DNA of 64,000 nucleotides from Limosilactobacillus balticus (GCF_014145615.1 NZ_JACIVH010000042.1:124001-188000), one strand, 5' to 3'; shown: positions 37,900-46,228, counted from the stretch's first letter. The notes: generated by a model not told the origin, from the letters alone. Translations and numbers: made by a program.

Positions 37900-37930
37900 T
37901 TGCCTTAAAGTTAACTGCAGGGTTTATAGT
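37900..37930 (+). promoter_or_regulatory. MerR-type promoter/operator 9
   Basis: -35 TTGCCT (37900-37905), 19-nt spacer, -10 TATAGT (37925-37930). Dyad CCTTAAAGTT/AACTGCAGGG (37903-37922). It starts 4 nt after the previous stop and drives the flavodoxin-MerR operon, so the regulator is probably autoregulated. Confidence 0.82.
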
Positions 37931-37962
37931 AGTAGCAAAGTTTAGATAAGGGGGACAAAATA

Positions 37963-38415
37963 ATGTCAAAAGTATTAATAGCGACTTATTCCTGGTCAGG
38001 ACGAACTGAAAGTGTTGCGCAAAAGTTAAAACAGATAATTGGGGACGCTGATATGTATAAAATAGAGGCACCTGATAATACTTTCGATCAAGATATGTAT
38101 AAGACTGATGAAATTGCGACAGCACAAATTAACAATAACCAATATCCTGATTTAGTTAATGAAATGCCAAACACCGACCAATATGATCTTATTTTAGTTG
38201 GTAGTCCTGTATGGCGAGGGGCACCAGCAACTCCAGTTCACACCTTCCTTGAAAAAATCCAAAATTATTCTGGTAAAGTAGCATCTTTTTATACTGATGC
38301 CGGAATGGCAAATGGATATGAAGAAACATTTAAGCAATGGGCTGGTAAACTAAATGTGCTCCCTGCACATGAAGGATCAAATAATTTAGCAACATGGCTT
38401 AAAGAATTAAATTAA
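37963..38415 (+). CDS. Flavodoxin family protein
   Basis: A compact 150-residue flavodoxin, cytosolic. The FMN phosphate loop is YSWSGRTESVA near residue 9, and GSPVWRGAPATPVHTFL carries the second FMN-contact loop. ATG follows AGGGGGAC. A MerR regulator gene begins 12 nt downstream, linking this flavodoxin to the regulator of the regulon. It could accept electrons from a reductase or reduce quinones in the manner of WrbA-like proteins. Confidence 0.88.
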   Translation: MSKVLIATYSWSGRTESVAQKLKQIIGDADMYKIEAPDNTFDQDMYKTDEIATAQINNNQYPDLVNEMPNTDQYDLILVGSPVWRGAPATPVHTFLEKIQNYSGKVASFYTDAGMANGYEETFKQWAGKLNVLPAHEGSNNLATWLKELN

Positions 38416-38427
38416 AGGAGTAAAATA

Positions 38428-38775
38428 ATGAACATTCAACAAGTAGCGGAGAAACTATCTATTTCTACCGATACAATTCGTCGTTGGGAACGTCTTGGAA
38501 TGATTCCACCTGTTACGCGCGATAGTGACGGGTTAAGAACCTTTACTGATGCGGATGTTCGATGGGTTAAATACGCTAAACTACTAAATATGATGAATGT
38601 TTCTCCTGATTTTCAAATAGAATATGTCAAGTTAGTGAAGTTAGGTAAGGATGCTCTTCCAGCGCGGCTAAGCCTCCTTAATGAGCAAGTCGACCAATTA
38701 AAAGAGGATCACAAATGCTTAGTTGATCAACTCAATCAAATGGAAAAGACGATTGAAGAAGAAGAACTCGCTTAA
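38428..38775 (+). CDS. MerR family transcriptional regulator
   Basis: A 115-residue MerR protein. The winged helix is MNIQQVAEKLSISTDTIRRW at the start, then GLRTFTDADVRWVKYAKLLN, and a dimerisation coiled coil (about 75-112). It has one cysteine (Cys97) in the coiled coil and no metal-binding cysteine set. It is in the operon of promoter 9 and is the leading candidate for the regulator of the ten 19-nt-spacer promoters. ATG follows AAAGGAG. Confidence 0.9.
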   Translation: MNIQQVAEKLSISTDTIRRWERLGMIPPVTRDSDGLRTFTDADVRWVKYAKLLNMMNVSPDFQIEYVKLVKLGKDALPARLSLLNEQVDQLKEDHKCLVDQLNQMEKTIEEEELA

Positions 38776-38813
38776 CGTGTTAAAATAGAAAATAAACTAC
38801 AGGAGGAAACTAA

Positions 38814-39239
38814 ATGAATATTAAAGAAGCAAGTGAGCGTTTAAATATTCCCAAAGAAACATTGCGTTACTGGGAAAATAGCGGATTGATTCCGGAAGTT
38901 CCTCGTAATAGTAGTGGCTATCGGGACTATACTGAAAATGAAATTAAGTGGGCTCTTTTCATTAAAGCCATGCGAAATGCAGGGATGTCAGTTGAGTCGC
39001 TAATTGAATTTATTAACCTTTATAATGAACATAAAAGTAGTCGTGAAGCTCAAAAGTCTTTAGTAAAAGAACAATATGATATTCTTTTAGCTAAGCGAAA
39101 TGAGCTCGACAAGACCCTTAATTACTTATCATATAAGCTTGATCATTTTGAGGACCATGTAATACCTTTCTTAGAGGAAGAGAATTACTATGAGTTGAGA
39201 AAAGAAAAGATGCTTGATGATAAAAGTGAAACAAAATAA
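38814..39239 (+). CDS. MerR family transcriptional regulator
   Basis: A second MerR protein of 141 residues: MNIKEASERLNIPKETLRYW, then GYRDYTENEIKWALFIKAMR, a long coiled coil (about 75-125) and an acidic/basic tail. It contains no cysteine, so neither thiol nor thiolate-metal sensing is possible. Its helix 2 LRYWENSGLIP is typical of AdhR/NmlR-like groups. It lies 38 nt after the first MerR and ends at a strong terminator. Which of the two binds the ten operators is open. Confidence 0.9.
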   Translation: MNIKEASERLNIPKETLRYWENSGLIPEVPRNSSGYRDYTENEIKWALFIKAMRNAGMSVESLIEFINLYNEHKSSREAQKSLVKEQYDILLAKRNELDKTLNYLSYKLDHFEDHVIPFLEEENYYELRKEKMLDDKSETK

Positions 39240-39244
39240 AGTAT

Positions 39245-39286
39245 GTGGCTGGTGAAAATGAGATTATGTTTCACTAGCCATTTTTT
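39245..39286 (+). terminator. Terminator after the MerR pair
   Basis: TGGCTGGTGAAA and TTTCACTAGCCA arms followed by TTTTTT. Confidence 0.88.
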
Positions 39287-39340
39287 AAATCTTTTTCTAT
39301 TGAATTCTGTTATTTTTGTAGAGCCTAATTAAAAAAGTTC

Positions 39341-39371
39341 TTGCCTTGTAGTCGACTCGAAGGTTTATATT
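39341..39371 (+). promoter_or_regulatory. MerR-type promoter/operator 10
   Basis: -35 TTGCCT (39341-39346), 19-nt spacer, -10 TATATT (39366-39371). Dyad CCTTGTAGTC/GACTCGAAGG (39344-39363). It drives the zinc alcohol dehydrogenase. Confidence 0.82.
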
Positions 39372-39412
39372 GTATATTGTTAATTAGATAAAACGTAAAG
39401 GAGCAGATATAA

Positions 39413-40450
39413 ATGAAAGCAGCCGTATTTATGGAACCTGGTAAGATGGAAGTTCATGAAGTAGAGAAGCCAACCATCCAAAAGCCAACCGATGCAATTT
39501 TGAAGATTGTCCGTGCTTGTGTGTGCGGGTCTGATCTTTGGTGGTACCGTGGAATTGCTGACCGTGAAAAAGGATCGTTAGTTGGTCACGAAGCAATTGC
39601 AATTGTTGAAGAAGTTGGATCTGACGTTAAAGATGTTAAGCCTGGTGACTTTGTAATTGCACCATTTACTCATGGTTGTGGTCACTGTGCTGCTTGTTTA
39701 GCCGGCTTTGATGGTGATTGTATGAACCAAGAAGCTGGTGGTAATGGTGGTTACCAAGGTGAATACCTTCGTTTTACTAACGCTAACTGGGCATTAGTAA
39801 AGATTCCTGGTCAACCATCAGACTACACAGACGAACAATTAAATGACCTCTTAACTTTAGCTGATATTATGGCAACTGGTTACCACGCTGCTGCAAGCGC
39901 TGAAGTTAAAGAAGGCGATACTGTTGCTGTTATCGGTGACGGTGCTGTCGGCCTTTGTGGGGTAATTGGTGCTAAATTACGTGGTGCTAAGCGGATTATT
40001 GCTTTGAGTCACCACGAAGACCGGGCAAAGCTTGCTAAAGAATTCGGCGCTACCGATATTGTTGCTGAACGTGGCGATGATGCAGTTAAGAAGGTTCTTG
40101 AATTAACTGATGGTAATGGTGTTGACGCTGTTCTTGAATGTGTGGGTGCCGTATCTGCCATTGAACAAGCTGGGAAGTTAGCTCGTCCAGGTGCAATTAT
40201 TGGTCGTGTTGGTGTTCCACAAACTGAACCTGCATCTAACAATCTTTTCTGGAAGAACATTGGCCTTCGGGGAGGAATCGCTTCTGTAACTACTTATGAT
40301 CGTGATGTCCTTCTTGATGCAGTATTAAAGGGTGAAATTCATCCCGGAAAAGTCTTTACTAAGAGCTTCAGTCTGGATGAAATTCAAAAGGCATATGAAG
40401 CAATGGATAAGCGTGAAGCAATTAAGTCATTAGTAATTGTAAGTGAATAA
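39413..40450 (+). CDS. Zinc-dependent alcohol dehydrogenase (MDR family)
   Basis: A 345-residue medium-chain dehydrogenase. Catalytic zinc ligands are in VCGSD and GHEA, the structural zinc cysteines are in GCGHCAACLAGFDGDC, and the cofactor motif is VIGDGAVGLCGV. It interconverts alcohols and aldehydes or ketones with NAD(P)H. It is the last member of the MerR-type regulon and is a single gene with its own terminator, an arrangement recalling MerR-adhesion to alcohol dehydrogenases in AdhR/NmlR systems. Substrate unknown. Confidence 0.92.
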   Translation: MKAAVFMEPGKMEVHEVEKPTIQKPTDAILKIVRACVCGSDLWWYRGIADREKGSLVGHEAIAIVEEVGSDVKDVKPGDFVIAPFTHGCGHCAACLAGFDGDCMNQEAGGNGGYQGEYLRFTNANWALVKIPGQPSDYTDEQLNDLLTLADIMATGYHAAASAEVKEGDTVAVIGDGAVGLCGVIGAKLRGAKRIIALSHHEDRAKLAKEFGATDIVAERGDDAVKKVLELTDGNGVDAVLECVGAVSAIEQAGKLARPGAIIGRVGVPQTEPASNNLFWKNIGLRGGIASVTTYDRDVLLDAVLKGEIHPGKVFTKSFSLDEIQKAYEAMDKREAIKSLVIVSE

Positions 40451-40454
40451 AAAC

Positions 40455-40488
40455 TAAAGTCTGAGATCAATAAATGGCTCAGACTTTT
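40455..40488 (+). terminator. Terminator after the alcohol dehydrogenase
   Basis: AAAGTCTGAG and CTCAGACTTT arms followed by T residues. Confidence 0.88.
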
Positions 40489-40523
40489 TGTGGTTTAAAG
40501 ATAATTTTTAATGAGGAAGACTT

Positions 40524-41825
40524 ATGAATAAAAATGAAAAACTAATTAAGTGGGCAATATGGTTTAACCGCTTGTCATTTGTGCAAATCTTTCGTGAAAC
40601 AATGATAATGTTATTCCCCGTTGCTTTAATTGGAACCATTGTTTGGATCATTAGCGATAATCTTTTAGCTCCTAATGGCTTTTTGGCGAATGTATTATAT
40701 ATTCGGCAGTGGTTTCCAGAACGCCAATTTTTTAGGGCATTATTCAATGATGCAACGATGATTACTGTTGGCTGGTTAGCGTCTTATGCAGCATTTGTCA
40801 GTGCCATTATGACTACCCGCCGCTATCGACGAGAAAATCTAATTGCGGGTGTTTGTGCAATGATTAGCTATGTATTAATCTTTTATCATAGTGTTCGTGG
40901 TAGTCAGACGCTTGAAACGCGGTATTTTGGTGCAGGATGGTTGATTATTGGAAGCCTTGTGGGATATGTTATTGGATTGATTTTTGTGAAATGGGGTTAT
41001 CACTTTACCTTGAGCGATATTCGTTTAGAGAGCAGGAAGCTAATGGCAAGAGTTTTGCGAAATCTTAAGCCGTTTACAATTTCCTTTAGTGGGGCCTTCA
41101 TCCTCCATACTTTATACGCAGTGTGGCGGACATTTAATCTTGATGCCATCACGACCCAAAATATCTCTTCACTCATTGGACGTCATAGTAATTATTTTCT
41201 TAATATCACTTTATCATTTTTTAATACACTTTTAGTTTGGTTGGGATTTGCGGAGCCAACTAATATTGCTAATGATGCTTATAGCAATGAGGTCAGAAAT
41301 AATCTAATCTATGCTTTAACGCATAAGTCATTTGCTGTTCCATATCCTTTTACGCCATCATCTTTATATAATGGCTTTGCTAACTTTGGCGGAATTGGCG
41401 TTACCTTAGCATTAGTCATTGGTATTTTATGGGTGGGACGCCAGAATAATCAGCAAGAAATAGCGAAACTAAGTGTTTTTCCCGCAATTTTTAATCATGG
41501 GTTACCAATTTTATTTGGCTCGCGTGTTTTTCTTAATCCTGTTTATGTTTTTCCCTTTATTCTTTTGCCAATCGCTAATATGTTGATTGCGAGTGTATTT
41601 ATCTTTATTCATGCAATTCCACCAATTGTTTATCCGATCCCAAATGGAACACCTGGAATATTGATTCCATTCATTGGAACTGGTGGAGATTGGCGTGCAC
41701 TTTTAATCTCAATCTTATTAGTGATTATGGATATAATAATTTATATTCCGTTTATCAAATTAGCATTTGCAGTTGAGGAACGCTTAGTAAAAGAGCAGGA
41801 GGAATTTCAAAATGAAGATAAGTAA
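40524..41825 (+). CDS. PTS EIIC-like membrane protein (lactose/cellobiose type), solitary
   Basis: A 433-residue membrane protein with about ten spans, resembling the EIIC permease domain of cellobiose/chitobiose PTS. GFAEPTNIANDAY and FNHGLPILFGSRVFLNP correspond to the EIIC loops that bind sugar. There is no EIIA or EIIB domain or neighbour, so it would need partners encoded elsewhere or works without phosphorylation. ATG follows GAGGAAG. The next gene overlaps its end by 14 nt, so the two are translationally coupled. Confidence 0.78.
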   Translation: MNKNEKLIKWAIWFNRLSFVQIFRETMIMLFPVALIGTIVWIISDNLLAPNGFLANVLYIRQWFPERQFFRALFNDATMITVGWLASYAAFVSAIMTTRRYRRENLIAGVCAMISYVLIFYHSVRGSQTLETRYFGAGWLIIGSLVGYVIGLIFVKWGYHFTLSDIRLESRKLMARVLRNLKPFTISFSGAFILHTLYAVWRTFNLDAITTQNISSLIGRHSNYFLNITLSFFNTLLVWLGFAEPTNIANDAYSNEVRNNLIYALTHKSFAVPYPFTPSSLYNGFANFGGIGVTLALVIGILWVGRQNNQQEIAKLSVFPAIFNHGLPILFGSRVFLNPVYVFPFILLPIANMLIASVFIFIHAIPPIVYPIPNGTPGILIPFIGTGGDWRALLISILLVIMDIIIYIPFIKLAFAVEERLVKEQEEFQNEDK

Positions 41826-42657
41826 GCGTCATAAAATAATTATTATTTCTTCAATAGTCATCCTCGTGCTTTTAACAGTGGTTTCTTATTGCTGGTCTCG
41901 AAAAAGTGTTAGCGTTCTTGAAAAGCGTCAACAATCGCAAATGTCTCCAGTAATTATGATTCCAGGAAGCAGCGCGACTGTTAACCGGTTTGATACGCTG
42001 GTGGCAAAGATTAACCAACGTGACCGGCAAAATCATAGTTTGCTAAAAGTTAAAGTTTATAACAATGGTAAAATCACTTACACTGGACAGATCAGACAAG
42101 GCGATAATGAACCTTTTATTGTCGTCGGGTTCGAAAATAATCATGATGGCTATAGTAACATCAAAAAGCAAGCCCGCATGTTTAATACAGCCTTTAACCA
42201 GTTAAAAGCGCAATATAATTTTAATAATTTTAAGGGCATTGGTCATTCTAATGGTGGGCTAATCTATACGTATTTCTTAGAGCATTACTTTAATGAGCGA
42301 CAAATTCGGATAAAGCGATTAATGACAATCGGGACACCATATAACTTTGCGGAACCCTCAAATCGGCGGACGCAAATGCTAACTGATTTCATTAAAAACC
42401 GTAAAAAATTACCCAACAATCTGACAATGTACTCGATTGCTGGGTCAGAAAATTATGTTGAAGACGGGTTGGTACCATTAAGTAGTGTGCTTGCTGGAAA
42501 ATATATTTATCAAGGAGAAGTGCGGCACTATACACAAATTACGGTGACGGGAAAGCTAGCTCAACATTCAGCATTGCCGCAAAATCAGGAAGTCTTAAGT
42601 TTAATTAGAAGGTATATTTTAAATCCCCATCCTGAACGTGCACGACCAAACAACTAG
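41812..42657 (+). CDS. Membrane-anchored alpha/beta hydrolase (DUF915-like)
   Basis: A 281-residue hydrolase with an N-terminal membrane anchor (about 9-27) and an extracellular alpha/beta fold. MIPGSSAT matches the oxyanion region, GHSNGG is the nucleophile elbow and QHSALPQN probably carries the His. It resembles the cell-surface hydrolases (DUF915) common in lactobacilli. ATG 41812 is inside the EIIC gene, after GCAGGAGG. Coupling with the EIIC suggests a joint role in handling a surface substrate; not provable here. Confidence 0.8.
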   Translation: MKISKRHKIIIISSIVILVLLTVVSYCWSRKSVSVLEKRQQSQMSPVIMIPGSSATVNRFDTLVAKINQRDRQNHSLLKVKVYNNGKITYTGQIRQGDNEPFIVVGFENNHDGYSNIKKQARMFNTAFNQLKAQYNFNNFKGIGHSNGGLIYTYFLEHYFNERQIRIKRLMTIGTPYNFAEPSNRRTQMLTDFIKNRKKLPNNLTMYSIAGSENYVEDGLVPLSSVLAGKYIYQGEVRHYTQITVTGKLAQHSALPQNQEVLSLIRRYILNPHPERARPNN

Positions 42658-42671
42658 TTAAAAATATTTAT

Positions 42672-42706
42672 AAAACGTGATGGCTTAATATGTCATGGCG
42701 TTTTTT
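42672..42706 (+). terminator. Terminator after the hydrolase
   Basis: AAACGTGATG and CATGGCGTTT arms with one mismatch and a G-U pair, followed by T residues. Confidence 0.65.
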
Positions 42707-42795
42707 ATTTAAATAATAGTCATTTTTAAAGCGATTTCATTCTATAATAAAAGTATCTTTGGTAAGGATATCTGAAGGTGAAAGGAGTTATGATA

Positions 42796-44367
42796 ATGCC
42801 TACGCAGACATTTATTAATGGTAAAATCTTTGTTGGGGATACTGAGGACCATTTTGTTAATAGCATGGTAGTTGACGATGGAGCGGTTAAACAAATTGGT
42901 GATAATTTACCTAATGAAGGCGAAGTTATTGATCTTCAAGGACGAACAGTATTGCCAGGATTGATTGATTGTCATACCCATCCTAAATATATCGCTGATG
43001 CTCTCCATGGTGTTGCTTGTACTCCGCCAAATGTTAATAGTATTAAAGAAATGCAAGAAGCACTTCGCAATTCTCGCACATATGGTCAAGGTGCAGATGT
43101 TTGGATTGAAGGTTGGGGTTTTGACGAGACAAAATTAGCAGAACATCGGAGCCCTAATCGTGATGATTTAGATGCTGTGTCAACAACGCAACCAATCTTT
43201 ATTTATCGTTCTGACTGTCACTCTTCTGTCGGCAATTCTAAAGCCTTGGAGATTGCAGGAATTGATGAAAACACGCCTGATCCGGTTGGTGGGAAAATTG
43301 AACGATCTGCTGATGGCCGACCAACTGGTTTTATGCGGGAAGTTGCGGCATCACAATTGCTTATTCGTGCTAAGTCAGCCCAGAGTTATGAAAATGATGT
43401 AGCTAATATGGTTAATAGTTCCGAACATTATCTTAAAGAAGGAATTGTGGCAATTGGTGAAATGATGGGCCGGATGAAGCCATATACTTCCTTAAAACTA
43501 TACCAAGATGCAGTTAAACAAGGGTTTGGTCCGAAAGCCTCGATCTACTATGTCTTTGATGAAATTGATCCACAAGTTGGACTGCAACCAAGTGGGGATG
43601 AAAAACTCCGCGTTGCTGGAATTAAAGTATTTATGGATGGTAGCATTTCTGGTGAAACGGCATATAATACTGATCCTTATCCATCGGGAAAAATGGGAGT
43701 TAGTTTGACTTCGGTGGAAAAACTTCAGCGAGCAGTTAAGATGGCGCGTGATAATAAGCTTCAATTAGCTGTGCATGCGATGGGCGATAAAGCAATTCAA
43801 ACAGTAATTGACGTAACAAAGGATATGAAGCCATGGTTAACAACGATGCCATCCGTACGAATTGAACACGCATCTTTAATGACTGATCAAATGTTTGCAG
43901 AAATTGCCAATAGTGAAATGAACTATGCGTTAGTCACACAACCAATCTTTTTCTTTGCGGAGGATGAATCCTATCGTCATTATCTTTCACCGGCACAGTT
44001 TAAATTAGCTTATCGCGTTAAAACAATGTTAAATTCTCAAGCAATGTTAGGTTTAAGTTCTGATGCTCCATGTACGCCATGGGCCGAACCTGATAGTCCC
44101 TTTTATAGTATTTATGCGGCTGTAACGAGAAGGGCCGCTAATGGTGATGTTGTTAACGCCGAAGAAGCAATTACGGTTCCACAAGCTATTCTTGGTTATA
44201 CCCGGGATGGTGCTAAAATTGGCGGCTTCGATGATAATGGTACGCTTGAAGTAGGAAAGGCCGCGGACTTTGTTATTTTAAATGATGATATCTTTACAGT
44301 TGCGCATAGTGAACTCAAAAATATTCACGTTAATGAAACCTGGATGGCGGGGAAGAGAGTTAAATAG
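42796..44367 (+). CDS. Amidohydrolase family 3 protein (YtcJ-like)
   Basis: A 523-residue metal-dependent hydrolase. The metal motif is GLIDCHTHPKY near residue 57, with FMDGSIS, AVHAMGDKA, RIEHASLM and SSDAPCTPW further on, all typical of the YtcJ/amidohydrolase 3 group. These act on N-acyl or cyclic amide bonds; the substrate is unknown. ATG 42796 is spaced correctly from AAAGGAG (42781-42787), whereas GTG 42778 precedes that RBS. A single gene. Confidence 0.87.
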   Translation: MPTQTFINGKIFVGDTEDHFVNSMVVDDGAVKQIGDNLPNEGEVIDLQGRTVLPGLIDCHTHPKYIADALHGVACTPPNVNSIKEMQEALRNSRTYGQGADVWIEGWGFDETKLAEHRSPNRDDLDAVSTTQPIFIYRSDCHSSVGNSKALEIAGIDENTPDPVGGKIERSADGRPTGFMREVAASQLLIRAKSAQSYENDVANMVNSSEHYLKEGIVAIGEMMGRMKPYTSLKLYQDAVKQGFGPKASIYYVFDEIDPQVGLQPSGDEKLRVAGIKVFMDGSISGETAYNTDPYPSGKMGVSLTSVEKLQRAVKMARDNKLQLAVHAMGDKAIQTVIDVTKDMKPWLTTMPSVRIEHASLMTDQMFAEIANSEMNYALVTQPIFFFAEDESYRHYLSPAQFKLAYRVKTMLNSQAMLGLSSDAPCTPWAEPDSPFYSIYAAVTRRAANGDVVNAEEAITVPQAILGYTRDGAKIGGFDDNGTLEVGKAADFVILNDDIFTVAHSELKNIHVNETWMAGKRVK

Positions 44368-44374
44368 AAAGTAG

Positions 44375-44410
44375 AAGTGATGCTAGGGAAAATCCTTAAC
44401 ATCACTTTTT
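44375..44410 (+). terminator. Terminator after the amidohydrolase
   Basis: AAGTGATG and CATCACTT arms, then T residues. Confidence 0.8.
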
Positions 44411-44537
44411 AAATTAAATTAGCTTTTTGCAAAAACTTGCGTAACTTTTAAAGCCCTGTCTTTAAGGAAGAATTAACCTGAAAAAACAGCGAATATTTAT
44501 ATTAGCAAGGGCTTGTTCGATCTTGGGGAGCGTGCTT

Positions 44538-44546
44538 TGATATAAT
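44538..44546 (+). promoter_or_regulatory. Extended -10 promoter
   Basis: TGA-TATAAT, 37 nt upstream of the hypothetical gene at 44583; the -35 is weak. Confidence 0.5.
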
Positions 44547-44582
44547 TTATTTTGATGAAGAGATAAAAAGGGGCGAGCTAAA

Positions 44583-45236
44583 ATGACAGCATTATCAGAG
44601 GATATGTTTGCAATCTTTGACCAGCCAGAGTTTTCCTTTAAGAAAATTAAGGAAAATCAATCACCAGAAGAAGTTGCCGAATTAAAGGAGAAGTTTAAAG
44701 CAGTTTGGCAAGTGTGGAAGAAGGTAAATCAAACTGTCGCTAGTCAATTACCACCGGACCAATTTGCGAAGGTTCACGTTGAGAGTTGGACAAATGGTTG
44801 GAACTTGCGCAACCATTATTGGGCCTCTTACCGCTTAGCATCGTTAGCAGACTATAATCCCTGTATTGGGGTGATGCTTGATAAAAACCAGTTACAGGTC
44901 TATCTAATGTTTCAACATTATAAGAGTGAACAACGCCAAGGCACGGTAGATGAATATAACCAATTACTGGATAGAGTACCAGAATGGGCTGATAATATTG
45001 ATGCCACACATTGGTATCTTTGGGATAAGAATGAGATGGAATTTTCTGATCATTTGTTGCTAACTAAATACCTCAATAATCATGATATTCAGCAACAATT
45101 TAATTCTGAGGCACGAAAAACTAGCTTTTTGCTTGGAAAGTTTGCATTTCGGGGAAAAGACCAAGTTGATGATATGGAAGAATACATCAGTTCAGTTATT
45201 AGGCAACTTACCCCACTATATGAAGAATTGAAGTGA
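44583..45236 (+). CDS. Conserved hypothetical protein
   Basis: A 217-residue soluble protein. It is rich in aromatic residues, with HVESWTNGWNLRNHYWASYR near residue 65 and a DATHWYLWDKNEMEF segment. No signal peptide or membrane span. It may belong to the HI_0552-like uncharacterised family, but I am not sure and assign no function. ATG follows AGGGGCGAGC. A 30-codon frame overlaps its stop. Confidence 0.75.
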   Translation: MTALSEDMFAIFDQPEFSFKKIKENQSPEEVAELKEKFKAVWQVWKKVNQTVASQLPPDQFAKVHVESWTNGWNLRNHYWASYRLASLADYNPCIGVMLDKNQLQVYLMFQHYKSEQRQGTVDEYNQLLDRVPEWADNIDATHWYLWDKNEMEFSDHLLLTKYLNNHDIQQQFNSEARKTSFLLGKFAFRGKDQVDDMEEYISSVIRQLTPLYEELK

Positions 45237-45325
45237 AAAATTTGGAAGAATTATACACCGCAGATGGAATTGTAGGTGCACTAAATGAAAATCCAGTGGG
45301 GATGTTACCAAAGGATGTTAAGTAA
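45233..45325 (+). CDS. Possible 30-residue ORF or gene remnant
   Basis: GTG 45233 overlaps the previous stop and runs to TAA 45325. The product contains YTADGIVGALNENPVGMLP. No SD of its own beyond coupling. It reads like natural protein sequence but may be the tail of a lost gene. No function recognised. Confidence 0.3.
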   Translation: MKNLEELYTADGIVGALNENPVGMLPKDVK

Positions 45326-45328
45326 GCT

Positions 45329-45373
45329 AAAACACCTCAATATAATTATGTTATAATTATATTGAGGTGTTTT
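45329..45373. repeat. Perfect inverted repeat overlapping the toxin-antitoxin promoter and RBS
   Basis: Two perfect 21-nt arms (45329-45349 and 45353-45373) around a 3-nt loop. The arms include TATAAT-type sequences and the antitoxin RBS GAGGTG (45364-45369). It could be the TA autoregulatory operator, an RBS-sequestering hairpin, or a terminator of the upstream gene (arms end in TTTT). Confidence 0.85.
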
Positions 45374-45375
45374 AT

Positions 45376-45642
45376 ATGCAATATAAACCAGTAAAAGCGC
45401 GAAAACAAGGGACGTCTTTAACATTAACTATTCCTGCTCAATTTAAGGTAAGTGAAAATGCATTATTCGAACCTAGGTTAAAGGATGATGGAACAATTAT
45501 GTATTCTCCTATTGTCAGTTCTGAAGATATTGAACATGATCGGAAAATGATTGAAGCATCTTTTGCTAGTGATAAATTATTTACTCCTGAGGAAATGAAA
45601 GAACGTTTTGGCAAGTATGGTTGGGGAAAGCATGAAGATTAG
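45376..45642 (+). CDS. Type II antitoxin (MazE/AbrB-like)
   Basis: An 88-residue protein: the N-terminal half MQYKPVKARKQGTSLTLTIP looks like a swapped-hairpin AbrB/MazE DNA-binding fold, the C-terminal half (about 45-88) is acidic and probably wraps the toxin. ATG 45376 uses GAGGTG inside the hairpin; GTG 45367 is in frame but overlaps the RBS. The toxin gene overlaps its 3' end by 11 nt, the normal TA arrangement. Confidence 0.8.
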   Translation: MQYKPVKARKQGTSLTLTIPAQFKVSENALFEPRLKDDGTIMYSPIVSSEDIEHDRKMIEASFASDKLFTPEEMKERFGKYGWGKHED

Positions 45643-45940
45643 GTATACACGTCAATTTGGAGATTCCTTAGAACAAATTATTAATTATTGGCAAAATAAA
45701 TTACAATTGTCTTCAATAACTATTAGCTGTTTTACAGACCATATCAGCCAAAAGATAGATTTATTAACAGATTTTCCGCAAATGGGGACAGATATAACAG
45801 ACCTGTATCAGTTTAATCAAACTACATACCGGTTATTGATTGGACATAGTTACGAGATTTTCTATCGAATAGATAAAGAAAATAATTCTATTATAGTTGG
45901 ATCGATTTTCAGTACGGCGCAAGTAAAAGTAAAGTTTTAA
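45632..45940 (+). CDS. Type II toxin, RelE/ParE family
   Basis: A 102-residue ParE-like protein: MKIRYTRQFGDSLEQIINYW start, a two-helix hairpin, FPQMGTDI, then the beta sheet with YRLLIGHSYEIFYRID and a C-terminal VGSIFSTAQV. RelE members cleave mRNA and ParE members inhibit gyrase; the arrangement with an AbrB-like antitoxin is a mixed pairing. ATG 45632 lies inside the antitoxin gene, so translation is coupled. Confidence 0.82.
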   Translation: MKIRYTRQFGDSLEQIINYWQNKLQLSSITISCFTDHISQKIDLLTDFPQMGTDITDLYQFNQTTYRLLIGHSYEIFYRIDKENNSIIVGSIFSTAQVKVKF

Positions 45941-45980
45941 AAGGGCACCAGAAGCTAGTTACAACTTCTGATGCCCTTTT
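45939..45980 (+). terminator. Terminator after the toxin gene
   Basis: AAAAGGGCA-CAGAAG and CTTCTG-TGCCCTTTT arms. It overlaps the toxin stop. Confidence 0.88.
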
Positions 45981-45986
45981 AGTTAA

Positions 45987-46220
45987 TAATCAAGCGTTAA
46001 ATTCGCTAAAATTTTTTTGAATTAGATCAAGATCATCATCATTTATTGCTAAGCCTAATAATTTGTTTTATAAAATGAAACTTATCTTTATGCACGTAAT
46101 CGCCCCCCTTTAATACCGCCTTGCCACCATAGTCCTTCTAGTGGGGGAGTAACAAATTAAACTAGGACTCTTTCCGGGAACTCTGCTCTTTTCTGAAATT
46201 ATAAGCCATCTTGTCACTTC
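45987..46220 (-). pseudogene. Possible decayed small ORFs
   Basis: On the minus strand a good RBS (AGGAAGTG) and ATG lead MAYNFRKEQSSRKES into an early stop. Nearer the low coordinates a frame ends LGLAINDDDLDLIQKNFSEF before its stop, with RBS-like AAAGGGGGG but a frameshift before it. Both look like parts of dead short genes. No family recognised. Nothing else is visible between the toxin terminator and mgtC. Confidence 0.3.
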
Positions 46221-46228
46221 CTATGTTT

